Source of the DNA: Pseudomonadota bacterium
GTDB taxonomy: Bacteria > Pseudomonadota > Alphaproteobacteria > Acetobacterales > Acetobacteraceae
Length of the DNA: 64,000 nt
Direction: 5' to 3'
Assembly (NCBI GenBank): GCA_021816925.1
Contig: JAKAWQ010000006.1
Coordinates: forward strand, 1-64,000
Part shown: in pieces, positions 48,482 to 57,036 of the stretch
Layout of the letters: every line of letters starts with the position of its first letter
Numbering within the stretch: the first letter of the stretch is position 1
Made by a program: the position numbers and the translations under genes
The notes under the pieces: model-generated
Databases searched by the model: none
The model's input: the letters and a program-made list of their open reading frames with translations, nothing else
Told to the model about the DNA's origin: nothing

Positions 48482-48865
48482 TCAGGCGCGGGGCGGAAGC
48501 TGCTGCGCGCGTTTGAGCCTGAGGGCCGCGAGCGTTTTTGGGAGGAGCTCGGAAAAGATCAGCAGGAAGAGGATAAGGGCGGCGGAGAGGATGGCTGGCG
48601 CCGGGCCGCCGAAATGACGGGCGGCGGCGGCGCCGGCGAGCGTGGGCCCGAGCGTGCCGGCGAGGGTGTTGAGGGTGAGGACGGCACCGATGGCCGCCTC
48701 CATGTGGTTGCGTTTGATGTCGAGCAGGCGGGCTGCGCCGGTGTTTCCGGCGGCAGCGCGATCGAGGAGGGTGGACACGCGGACCGAGAGGAGGGTTGTT
48801 TCGAGCCAGGAGCAGAAATGGACGACGAGGATGGCGAGCGAGGCCCAAAGGACCAGCATCAGCAT
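48482..48865 (-). CDS. Truncated DUF21/CNNM-type membrane protein
   Basis: 127 residues with three or so membrane helices. The sequence SWLETTLLSVRVSTLLDRAA and NHMEAAIGAVLTLNTLAGTLG followed by IFSELLPKTLAAL is the first two-thirds of the DUF21 transmembrane domain of CNNM/CorC transporters. The rest of the domain and the CBS pair are missing; the stop comes 12 bases before the convergent GTPase stop, suggesting a deletion. It lies 43 bases downstream of enolase on the same strand and so would be fluoride-induced. A short functional form cannot be excluded. Confidence 0.7.
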   Translation of the reverse strand: MLMLVLWASLAILVVHFCSWLETTLLSVRVSTLLDRAAAGNTGAARLLDIKRNHMEAAIGAVLTLNTLAGTLGPTLAGAAAARHFGGPAPAILSAALILFLLIFSELLPKTLAALRLKRAQQLPPRA

Positions 48866-48908
48866 GGCGGCCTCGTGGTCTTCGGCATGGCTGAGCGGCG
48901 GGCGAGTC

Positions 48909-50194
48909 TCAGCCTGCGGGGCGGCTGAAGGGGCTCATGTAGAGGGCACGGGTACCGACGGCGCGCTTGATCTCGAGCAGGCGGTTGTATTTGGCGATGC
49001 GTTCGCTGCGGCAGAGCGATCCGGTTTTGATCTGGCGCCGCCCATGGCGACGGCAAAGTCGGCGATGAAGGGGTCTTCGGTCTCGCCGGAGCGGTGCGAG
49101 ATGATGTAATTCCAGCCGGCCTTGCGGCAGAGTCCGATGGCTTCGACGGTTTCGGTGACGGTGCCGATCTGGTTGAGCTTGATGAGGGCGGCGTTGGTGG
49201 TGTGTTCGAGGATGCCGCGGGCGAGGAAGCGGGTGTTGGTGACGTAAATGTCGTCGCCGACGATCTGGAGGCGGTGGCCGAGGCTTGCGGTGTGCGCGCG
49301 GAAACCGGCCCAGTCGTCATCGCCTAGGCCGTCCTCGATCGACACGATTGGGAAGGCGTCGGCCCAGCGGGCGTAGAGCGCGGAGAGACGCTCGGCGGTG
49401 AGCGGGCGGGGTTCGGCGCCGGCGAGGGCGTAGCCGCCGGCGACGGCGAAGCCGGTGGCCGCAGGATCGAGGGCGATGGCGACGTCCGGGCCCGGCTTCA
49501 GGCCGGCGGCGCGGATGGCCTCGACGATGAGCTCGCAGGCGGCCTCGGTGCTACCAAGATTGGGGGCGAAGCCGCCTTCGTCGCCGACGGCGGTGGGCAG
49601 GCCACGGGATTTCAGGAGCGCGCGGAGGGCATGGAATGTCTCGGAGCCGTACCGGAGGGCCTCTGCGAAGCTCGGTGCGCCGTGTGGCACGATCATGAAT
49701 TCCTGGACATCGAGCAAATTGTCGGCGTGGGCGCCGCCGTTGATGACGTTCATCATGGGCACCGGGAGACGACAGGCGCTCGGCCCGCCGAGAGAAGCGT
49801 AGAGGGGAAGGCCGGCGGCGGCAGCGGCTGCACGGGCGAGAGCCATGGAGACGCCGACGAGGGCATTGGCGCCGAGGCGAGACTTGTCTGCCGTGCCGTC
49901 GAGCGCAATGAGCGTGCGGTCGAGCTCGGCCTGGGCGGCGGCGTTGCGACCGCGGAGCGCGGGGGCGATGATTTCGACAACGTTGCGGACGGCGCGGCGG
50001 ACACCCTTGCCGCCGTAGCGGGCGGGATCGCCGTCGCGCAGCTCGATGGCCTCGAACCGGCCCTTGGATGCGCCGGAAGGTACGGAGGCATTGCCGATGG
50101 TACCTTCCTCGAGCCGGACCTCGACGCGGAGAGTGGGGTTGCCGCGGGAGTCGAGGATTTCCATCGCCTCGAGGGAAGTGATGGTGGCATCCAT
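48909..50194 (-). CDS. eno: Enolase under fluoride riboswitch control, with a one-base frameshift near the end
   Basis: From ATG 50194 the chain follows enolase throughout: [58 protein letters not shown] and [10 protein letters not shown]. At 49033-49043 the frame slips: the uninterrupted frame reads ARSKPDRSA and stops at 48935, whereas the next frame gives [17 protein letters not shown] and a normal C-terminus ending at 48909. The lost QIKTG lysine contacts substrate, so the product would be inactive unless the deletion is a sequencing error. Fluoride inhibits enolase through a Mg-fluorophosphate complex. Inducing an extra copy would offset that. The usual housekeeping locus of eno is not seen here. 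Confidence 0.85.
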
Positions 50195-50213
50195 GTGATG
50201 ATGTCTTGGCTCT

Positions 50214-50372
50214 TCAGAAGCGGATGGAAGACGGGCGCGTGCGGCGCGTGGTGGACGATACGGCAACGCACCGATGTTCAGGCGAGGGATGCTGGCTGGA
50301 GGGCGAGGGTAAAGCGCCGCGGGCGGGAGGCGGTACGGCCTGCGACGCGTGAGCAGGGGTTTGCGACGTCAT
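50214..50372 (-). CDS. Possible 52-codon leader ORF between the riboswitch and enolase
   Basis: ATG 50372 has CCGGAG six to ten bases upstream and lies 29 bases after the aptamer. The frame (MTSQTPAHASQAVPPP...) is rich in Pro, Ser and Arg and stops 20 bases before the eno ATG. It could couple riboswitch control to eno over the long leader, but the composition may simply reflect GC-rich sequence. Confidence 0.22.
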   Translation of the reverse strand: MTSQTPAHASQAVPPPARGALPSPSSQHPSPEHRCVAVSSTTRRTRPSSIRF

Positions 50373-50400
50373 GCGCGGCTCCGGATCGACCGGTTGTCAT

Positions 50401-50449
50401 TCAGGAGTCATCAGCCGACCGGCGCGCAAAGGGGGACTCCATCCCTGCG
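50401..50449 (-). promoter_or_regulatory. Fluoride riboswitch (crcB motif) 3, before enolase
   Basis: Read on the minus strand: AGGGATGGAGTCCCCC, a short linker, and GGCTGATGACTCCTGA. Both conserved halves of the crcB motif are present with a compact centre. Enolase starts about 207 bases downstream, unusually far; no clear terminator or sequestered eno ribosome binding site is visible, so the expression platform is unresolved. Enolase is a known gene class behind fluoride riboswitches. Confidence 0.88.
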
Positions 50450-50456
50450 AGTCCGA

Positions 50457-50485
50457 CTTGTACAGCATTGCCCTGAGGGCGGCAA
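50457..50485 (-). promoter_or_regulatory. Candidate promoter for the enolase unit
   Basis: On the minus strand TTGCCG and TACAAG are separated by 17 bases. A start about seven bases further would fall just before the aptamer. Confidence 0.4.
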
Positions 50486-50545
50486 TACGCCTGCCGAGGG
50501 TAGGGTGGGTTTGCGGTTCAGCGGGGTGTGGGAAACGGCGTGGCC

Positions 50546-50574
50546 TTGACCTTGTGCGAGGCTGGCACGACATT
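50546..50574 (+). promoter_or_regulatory. Candidate promoter for the MutS-like pair
   Basis: TTGACC at 50546 with a 17-base spacer to GACATT at 50569. The -35 is good, the -10 weak. Transcription would start near 50580, where the aptamer begins. Confidence 0.45.
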
Positions 50575-50581
50575 CGTTCCC

Positions 50582-50646
50582 GGCGGGGATGGAGTCCCCC
50601 CTCAAGTGCCCTCGGGGAACGCCTTCGGGCTGATGACTCCTTGCGT
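50582..50646 (+). promoter_or_regulatory. Fluoride riboswitch (crcB motif) 2, before the MutS-like genes
   Basis: GGCGGGGATGGAGTCCCCC and GGGCTGATGACTCCTTGC are the two conserved halves, with a variable stem between. ACTCCT (50636-50641) is complementary to AGGAGT (50681-50686), which overlaps the ribosome binding site of the first MutS-like gene, the same sequestration logic as in riboswitch 1. It faces away from riboswitch 3 across a 130-base divergent promoter region. Confidence 0.9.
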
Positions 50647-50696
50647 TGCGGCGATGATCTCTGTCGCGGCGGCGCAGCGGAGGAGTATCGGGCGCG

Positions 50697-52235
50697 ATGG
50701 CGATGACCTTTCGCAGCATTCTTTTTGTTGCCGATGACGGGACCGAGGCTGGAGCCCGGGAAGCGCCGGAGATTCTCGGCGACCTCAATCTCGACCAGAT
50801 CATCGACGGAATCACGGCGGGAAAGGAGGAGTACGACCTCAAGCCCTTCTTTTACGCGCCGCTCGGCGAGCCCGACGCGGTTCTCTATCGCCAGGAGGTG
50901 ATGCGCGATCTCGAGGATGAGCGACTGTTCGCGGCGGTGGAGGAATTTGCAGGCGGGATACGGCGAATGCGCGAAGAGCTCGAGCGGGTGAAGAAGCTCT
51001 ATTACGAATACCAGAAGCATTGGTGGTTCGTGGATGCGGTCGAGGCTTATTGCGCGGCGGTGCGCGGGCTCGGCGCGACGTTGGAGAGAGCGGAGCCGGC
51101 GTCACGCGGGTTTCGGGGGCTGAAGGAGTATGTGGCCGAGTATATGGCGTCGGCGGCGTTCACCACGCTCGGCGAGGAGGCGCGGCGGGTCAAGGAGCAA
51201 CTTGCGGCGATTCAATACAGCCTGATCATCAAGGACGATACGCTCACGGTGCAGGGGTACGAGGGCGAGGCGGATTACAGCATCGCGGTCGAGGCGACGT
51301 TCCGCAAGTTCGCGCAAGGCGAGGGCAAGGATTACCGGGTGAAGTTTCCTGAACGGGTGGAGATGAATCACGTGGAGGCGGCGGCGCTCGATTTCGTCGC
51401 CAAGCTCAACGGCAAGGCGTTTGCCACGCTCGAGCGGTTCTGCGCGGCGCATGCGGGATATCTCGATGCGACGATCGGGCGGTTCGACCGGGAGGTGCAG
51501 TTCTATCTCTCGTATCTTCGCTATATCCGCGAGCTCGAGGAGGCCGGGCTTTTGTTCACGCTGCCCGCGCTTTCGACGGTGGAGAAGGACATCGCGGTTG
51601 AGGAGGGATTCGACCTTGCGCTTGCGAAGAAGCTCGCGGCGGAGAAGCGGAGGGTGGTGACCAACGACTTCCGGCTCGGCGGGCCGGAGAGGATCATCAT
51701 CGTTTCGGGGCCGAACAACGGCGGCAAGACGACGTTCGCGCGCATGTTCGGGCAGCTTCACTATCTTGCGGGCGTTGGCTGCAAGGTGCCGGGACGGGCG
51801 GCAAGGCTCTATCTCGCCGATCGGATCTTCACGCATTTCGAACGGGAGGAGAAGGTTGCGGATCTGAGGAGCAAATTCGAGGAAGACCTGATTCGGGTGC
51901 ACGAGTTCCTGAAGCTTTCGACTTCACGGAGCATCGTCGTGATGAACGAGAGCTTCAGTTCGACGAGCCTCAAGGATGCGGTGTTCATCGGGCAGAAGGT
52001 GATGCGGCGGATTATCGGGAAGGACCTGATTTGCCTGTTCGTCACTTTCATCGACGAGCTTGCCGCGCTCAGCGACACGTCGGTGAGCATGGTGAGCACG
52101 ATCGTTCCCGGCGATCCGGCATCGAGGACCTACAAGATCGTGCGGCGGGCAGCGGACGGCCGGGCGTACGCGATGGCGGTCGCCGAGAAGCACAGGCTGA
52201 CCTGCGAGCAGCTTCGCGAAAGGATCGTCGCATGA
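50697..52235 (+). CDS. MutS-like ATPase A of a coupled pair
   Basis: 512 residues from ATG 50697. There is no mismatch-recognition or connector domain. A helical lever-like region covers about 60-290. The MutS ATPase core has Walker A GPNNGGKTT (338-346), the DRIFTHFE signature (375-382) and the Walker B-like VVMNESFSSTS with catalytic Glu418, where MutS has DE. This GPNNGGKT/NESFSSTS form marks a MutS-like subfamily known behind fluoride riboswitches. Function unknown; no DNA-binding part is obvious. The stop overlaps the ATG of the second gene. Confidence 0.85.
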   Translation: MAMTFRSILFVADDGTEAGAREAPEILGDLNLDQIIDGITAGKEEYDLKPFFYAPLGEPDAVLYRQEVMRDLEDERLFAAVEEFAGGIRRMREELERVKKLYYEYQKHWWFVDAVEAYCAAVRGLGATLERAEPASRGFRGLKEYVAEYMASAAFTTLGEEARRVKEQLAAIQYSLIIKDDTLTVQGYEGEADYSIAVEATFRKFAQGEGKDYRVKFPERVEMNHVEAAALDFVAKLNGKAFATLERFCAAHAGYLDATIGRFDREVQFYLSYLRYIRELEEAGLLFTLPALSTVEKDIAVEEGFDLALAKKLAAEKRRVVTNDFRLGGPERIIIVSGPNNGGKTTFARMFGQLHYLAGVGCKVPGRAARLYLADRIFTHFEREEKVADLRSKFEEDLIRVHEFLKLSTSRSIVVMNESFSSTSLKDAVFIGQKVMRRIIGKDLICLFVTFIDELAALSDTSVSMVSTIVPGDPASRTYKIVRRAADGRAYAMAVAEKHRLTCEQLRERIVA

Positions 52236-53779
52236 AGGTCTTCCTGATGCATGCGGAGCGCGATTTCGATGCGGGGGCCGAGCTGCCGGCGAATGCGGCG
52301 GCGCTGGTTCAGGACCTCGGGCTCGGGGCGGTGTTCGCGGCGATGGCCGGCGAGGACAAGTTCCTGCGCGCGGTGGCGGAGAAGGGGGTGCTGCTGAACC
52401 TCACGGGGGTGGAGGAGATTCTTTACCGGCAGGCGGTGCTCAGAGACTGCCAGGCGAACGAGGCGGTGATCCGGGAAATCTACGCGCTGGCGGCGGAGGC
52501 GATCGAGACCGAACGCAAGCAGTTCTGGGGCGGGCTTTCGCGCAATCCGGGTTACGTGCTGCATCGCTCGGTGGAAGTGCTGGAGATGTTCACCGGCATG
52601 CTGCGGCGGCTCCGGAGGATTGCCGAGGAGCGGCGGGGCGGGTTCGACTCGGCGGGGTTCCGGCGCTTCTTTGCGATGCTGGTCGAGGAGCTTTCGGACG
52701 AATATTTCAGAGCAATCGAGCGGCATCTTCGGATGCTCAGGTTCCGGGGCGGAGTGTTGATGAGCGCGGCGCTTAGGACGGGCATGAAAGGGCGGGCGTA
52801 TGTGCTGAGGAAGCCGAAGGAGGATGGGCGAGGCTGGCTCGGGCGGCTGCTCGGGCGAGGGCCGACCGCATATACGTACAGGCTGCATCCGCGAGACGAG
52901 GCCGGGGGGCGGATGCTTTCGGAACTCAGAGACCGGGGAATCAACCTCGTTGCGAATGCGGTGGCGCGTTCTACCGACCATATCCTGAGCTTCTTCACGC
53001 TGCTTCGGACGGAGCTCGCGTTTTACGTGGGCTGCCTCAATCTCGGCGCGGCGCTGGCGGGCAAGGGGCAGAGTGTTGCGTTTCCGCGACCGGCGCCGCA
53101 GGGCGAGCGGCGGTTCCTTTGCAAGGGGCTCTACGATCCGGGGTTGCAGCTCAGCATGACCGGATGGGTTATCGGCAACGACGTGAACGCGGAGGGGAAG
53201 ACAATTGTCGTCATCACCGGGGCGAACCAGGGCGGCAAGTCGACGTTCCTGAGGAGTGTGGGACTTGCGTATCTCATGATGCAGAGCGGGATGTTCGTGG
53301 CGGCGGACGAGTTTGCAGCGGCGGTCGGAAGCGGGCTCTTCACGCATTTCAAGCGCGAGGAAGATGCGACGATGAAGAGCGGGAAGCTCGAAGAAGAACT
53401 GGCCCGGATGGACGGGGTTGCAGAGCACGTGCGGAGCGAGGCGGTGATCCTGTTCAACGAATCGTTTGCGGCGACGAACGAGCGCGAGGGATCGGAGATT
53501 GCGCGGCAGGTCGTGTATGCGCTTCTCGATGCGCGTGTCCGGGTTTTCTTCGTCACGCACATGTACGATTTTGCGTCGAGCGTGCGTGAAGCGCGGGCGG
53601 GCGAGGCCTTGTTCCTCCGGGCGGAGCGGGCGGCGGAAGGCGGACGGAGCTTCCGGATGATCGAGGCGGAGCCGCTGGATACGAGCTTCGGGGAGGATCT
53701 TTACCGGAAGATCTTCGGCGAGGAGGAGGACGAGCAGGAAGACGAGGCGCCGGCGGTGCGGCGTGTTTCTGCGGCGTGA
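52232..53779 (+). CDS. MutS-like ATPase B of a coupled pair
   Basis: 515 residues from ATG 52232, an ATGA overlap with gene A. The domain plan is the same: a helical N-terminal half (about 60-270) and an ATPase with Walker A GANQGGKST (330-338), FTHFKREED, ILFNESFAATNEREG (Walker B-like with catalytic Glu) and FVTHMYDFA. The C-terminal tail is acidic (GEEEDEQEDE). A and B share little sequence outside the ATPase, so a heterodimer is likely, as MutS-type ATPases work as dimers. Confidence 0.85.
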   Translation: MKVFLMHAERDFDAGAELPANAAALVQDLGLGAVFAAMAGEDKFLRAVAEKGVLLNLTGVEEILYRQAVLRDCQANEAVIREIYALAAEAIETERKQFWGGLSRNPGYVLHRSVEVLEMFTGMLRRLRRIAEERRGGFDSAGFRRFFAMLVEELSDEYFRAIERHLRMLRFRGGVLMSAALRTGMKGRAYVLRKPKEDGRGWLGRLLGRGPTAYTYRLHPRDEAGGRMLSELRDRGINLVANAVARSTDHILSFFTLLRTELAFYVGCLNLGAALAGKGQSVAFPRPAPQGERRFLCKGLYDPGLQLSMTGWVIGNDVNAEGKTIVVITGANQGGKSTFLRSVGLAYLMMQSGMFVAADEFAAAVGSGLFTHFKREEDATMKSGKLEEELARMDGVAEHVRSEAVILFNESFAATNEREGSEIARQVVYALLDARVRVFFVTHMYDFASSVREARAGEALFLRAERAAEGGRSFRMIEAEPLDTSFGEDLYRKIFGEEEDEQEDEAPAVRRVSAA

Positions 53780-53806
53780 GGAGGCACCGGATGGTGGCAG
53801 GCGGCC

Positions 53807-55063
53807 CTACGGGGTGGTCGGCGCGATCTCGGGGAGGACAAGCGTTCCGGTTTTGACGAGGGAGGCGATTTCCGCTGCGGAGAGGCCCGCCTCATGCAGC
53901 ACCCCGCGCCATGTTCGCCCAGCCGCGGCGGCTGGCGGCTGAGGCCAGGGCGGCCATTCCGCAATGACACCGGGATGCCGGGCAGTCTGGCACGGGCCTG
54001 CCGTCGGGCGCGCTCTCGGCGCGGGCAAGCTCGAAGGGGAGGAGGCCCGAGGCGAGGAGATGCGGGTCATCGAAGAGGTCGGATGGTTTTGCGATCGGGG
54101 CAAACGGCAAGCCGAGTGCTTCGCAACGCGCCATCAGCTCGATTTTCGGAAGCGTGCGGAACAGCTGGGCGACGCGGTGCAGGAGCCGTGAGCGGTCGCG
54201 AGCGAGATCGGCGATGGTGGAAAGTGCGGGATCGCCGAGCAGGTCATCGAGACCGAACGCCTCGCGGAAGCCGCGCCATTGCGTGTCGGTCACCACGTCG
54301 ACGAAGGCCGACGCGCCCTCGTCCGCGGTATCGAAGACGTCATAAAGCGGCCAGGGTTTTGCCATATCCGGATCACCGAACGGCGGCGGATCGCGGCCCT
54401 CGATGGCGGCACGCGCCATGTGCTGGGCTACCAGCATCATGTTGGTCTCAAACAGGCCCGATTGAACGAGGCCGCCGAGCCCGGTTGCCTCGCGCTCGCG
54501 CAGTGTGGCCATGATGGCAATGACGGCGAAGAGACCGCCCATGATGTCGTTGACGGACGAGGCGGCGCGCAGCGGCTTGCCGGGCATGGCGGTCATGTAG
54601 GCGAGGCTGCCCATCATCTGCACGACTTCATCGAGTGCCGCGCGGTGTTCGTAAGCGCCGGGAAGGAAGCCCTTGCAAGAGCAGTAGATCAGGCGCGGGT
54701 TGACGGGGGAGAGAGCGGTGAAGCCCAGCTCGAGCTTTTCCATCGCACCCGGGCGGAAATTCTCGACGATGACATCGATGCCGCCGGGGAGGCGGCGGAC
54801 CAACGCGAGTCCCTCGGGGCGCTTGAGGTCGATGCAGAGGCTGCGCTTGTTGCGGTTGAAGGTCGAAAAAAAGCCGATCGCGGGCCGGTCAGGCGGCGCG
54901 TGTTATCGCCGCGTCTCGCGGGTTCGATCTTGATGACATCGGCGCCGAGATCGCCGAACACCATGCCGCAGCTTGGTCCCATGACCATGTGGCTGAATTC
55001 CAACACGCGAACGCCCGCGAGCGACCCATGGGAGGCGTCGGCGACATTCGAAGGGATCATCAC
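53807..55063 (-). pseudogene. CaiB/BaiF-type CoA-transferase with three frame shifts
   Basis: The N-terminus (ATG 55063) reads GVRVLEFSHMVMGPSCGMVF and GDLGADVIKIEP. At about 54882 the frame moves and continues ALVRRLPGGIDVIVENFRPG with NDIMGGLFAVIAIMATLRER. It moves again near 53985 (NGRPGLSRQPPRLGEH) and near 53915 (GVLHEAGLSAAEIASLV, stop 53807). Each change equals one missing base. Apart from these the protein is complete (about 410 residues) and belongs to the formyl-CoA/succinyl-CoA:dicarboxylate CoA-transferase family. It pairs with the HMG-CoA-lyase remnant upstream, a common combination in dicarboxylate catabolism. Confidence 0.82.
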
Positions 55064-55105
55064 GCTGGCTCCGTTCCGATGGTTGGGGCAAGGTAGAAGG
55101 GGGGT

Positions 55106-55305
55106 TCAGGCGGCTTCGGAGGCGGCGAGGCGGTACGTGCGCAGCACACCGGCCGCCGCAACGCGGCCGTGCAAACACTTGCCGGGCAGACCGGCCTGCA
55201 ACACCGCGCGGGGCGCGACCGGAAGGGTGATGTCAATTCCAACGTGAAATCCTTCGGATTCCAGGAGGTAGACGAGGTCCTCGGTTGTCGCGTTGCCGTC
55301 GGAAC
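55106..55305 (-). pseudogene. HMG-CoA lyase-family C-terminal remnant
   Basis: The minus strand reads GNATTEDLVYLLESEGFHVG and ends GLPGKCLHGRVAAAGVL, matching the closing segment (SGNVATEDxVYxLexxG ... LPGxvxxAG) of HMG-CoA lyase-like enzymes. About 240 residues of the TIM barrel are missing; the sequence abuts LysR coding sequence in another frame at about 55310. Confidence 0.75.
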
Positions 55306-55319
55306 CGGGTGCGACGGGC

Positions 55320-55647
55320 TTGCCAGTGCCTCCGCGAGTTCCGGTCCGGCGAGGAGCGAGGGAGTCGCGTGGAGGTGAACGGTGCCGAGGCCGCCGCCGG
55401 CGAAGGTTTGCAGGTCGCTCTGCAGGCGCGAGGCGAGACCCGGAAGGGCGTGGGCGTGGCGGGCGAACACTTCGCCTGCGGGTGCCGGCCGCACGCCGCG
55501 GGCGCCGCGCTCGAGCAGGGCCACCCCGCACTCCGCTTCCAGCATCTGCACGCGCTTCGCCGCTGCGGAAACCGCGATCCCGCACTGTTCGGCCGCCCGA
55601 ATCACGCTGCGGAGGTCGAGGGTCGCGAGCAGTATCCGGATCGTCAC
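55320..55647 (-). pseudogene. LysR-family regulator N-terminal remnant
   Basis: From a GTG at 55647 the frame reads LRSVIRAAEQCGIAVSAAAK and VQMLEAECGVALLERGARGV, a LysR helix-turn-helix, then the linker helix and the first residues of the co-inducer domain (HLHATPSLLAGPELAEALA). The rest of the effector domain is replaced by HMG-CoA-lyase tail in another frame. A single deletion removing the 3' part of the regulator and the 5' part of the lyase gene explains this. Confidence 0.78.
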
Positions 55648-55850
55648 CCACTCCGGCGGTCGTGCCGCCGCGACCTTGCCCCCCGGTTCGTTCTGTGTCG
55701 GGATATTGGCGCGGGCGGAGGCTGCGCAGAAGCCGGAGCGTCGCAGCGTCCGCGGGCGGCGCACGCTGGGGCCGCCAATGAGCCATTCTCGCCCCTGAGG
55801 AGCGGATGCGATATTCAAGCCTGGGCAACGAACAGACGGAGGAAGTCCCT

Positions 55851-56984
55851 ATGGGCCCGTTTCCGCACGACGCGCCGCCCGCAGAGATCACGCCGGCAAA
55901 TCCAGCAGGCACGGACGGTTTCGAGTTCGTCGAGTATGCACATCCGAACCCGGCCGAGCTGCACACGCTCTTCACGAAGATGGGGTTTGCGGCGGTTGCG
56001 AAGCATCGGAGCAAGGCGATCACGCTCTATCGTCAGGGCGATGTGAACTATCTGGTCACGAAGGAGCCCGGCAGCCATGCGGCGAACTTCTCCAAGGTAC
56101 ACGGGCCCTGCGCATCTTCCATGGCGTTTCGTGTTGTGGATGCCGGGCACGCCTTCCGACGGGCGCTCGCATTGGGTGGGGTGCCGGCAGAGCCCGCGGA
56201 GGGCACGCTTCCGCTTGGCGTTCCGGCCATCAAGGGGATCGGCGATTCGCTCCTCTATTTTGTTGACCGCTACGGTACGAAGGGATCGGCGTATGATGCC
56301 GCATTCGAGTGGATCGGGGAGAAGGATGCGAAGCCCGAGGGTGAGGGCCTTTACTATCTCGATCATCTGACCCACAATGTCGGTCGCGGGCGTATGGACG
56401 TCTGGGCTAATTTTTACGAGCGGATTTTCAATTTCCGCGAAATCCGTTACTTCGACATCAAGGGCGAGTATACTGGCCTCTTTTCCCGCGCTCTGACCAG
56501 CCCGGACGGCAAGATCCGCATCCCCATCAACGAGTCTGCCGACGAGAAGAGTCAGATCGAGGAATATCTGCACGCCTACAAGGGCGAGGGCATCCAGCAC
56601 GTGGCGTGCGGCTGCCGCGACATCTATGCGACTATCGAAGCGTTGCGCGGGCGCGGCCTCGCGTTCATGCCTTCGCCACCCGCCACATACTACGAGCGCG
56701 TGGGCGAGCGCGTGCCGGGTCATGGGGAGGATCTTGCGCGGCTGAGGAAGAACGGCATTCTGGTGGACGGTGAAGGGGCGATTACGCCGGGCGAGAAGCA
56801 GGGCAAGATGACCAAGGTTCTGTTGCAGATCTTCTCCGCCAATGCGATCGGTCCGATCTTTTTCGAGTTCATCCAGCGCAAAGGTGACGAGGGGTTCGGG
56901 GAGGGCAACTTCCGTGCGTTATTCCTCTCGATCGAGGAGGACCAGATCCGGCGCGGCGTGCTGACACCGCAGGTGGCGCGATGA
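55851..56984 (+). CDS. hpd: 4-hydroxyphenylpyruvate dioxygenase
   Basis: 377 residues from ATG 55851 with ACGGAGGAAG upstream. The iron ligands sit in LTHNVGRGRMD (His), GEGIQHVACGC (His) and IFFEFIQRKGDEGFGEGNF (Glu). The C-terminal helix motif is the family norm. It converts 4-hydroxyphenylpyruvate to homogentisate in tyrosine breakdown. It is the first gene of the hpd-hmgA-fahA-maiA operon. Confidence 0.96.
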   Translation: MGPFPHDAPPAEITPANPAGTDGFEFVEYAHPNPAELHTLFTKMGFAAVAKHRSKAITLYRQGDVNYLVTKEPGSHAANFSKVHGPCASSMAFRVVDAGHAFRRALALGGVPAEPAEGTLPLGVPAIKGIGDSLLYFVDRYGTKGSAYDAAFEWIGEKDAKPEGEGLYYLDHLTHNVGRGRMDVWANFYERIFNFREIRYFDIKGEYTGLFSRALTSPDGKIRIPINESADEKSQIEEYLHAYKGEGIQHVACGCRDIYATIEALRGRGLAFMPSPPATYYERVGERVPGHGEDLARLRKNGILVDGEGAITPGEKQGKMTKVLLQIFSANAIGPIFFEFIQRKGDEGFGEGNFRALFLSIEEDQIRRGVLTPQVAR

Positions 56985-57036
56985 GGGAAGCTGAGGTCGC
57001 CATTAGTCAAGGAGAAAGAACGGGAAGGCGGAGGCG

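Noticed and set aside
50214-50372. Firm call of a leader peptide before eno
   Set aside because: The composition can come from GC-rich non-coding sequence; kept only as a low-confidence entry.
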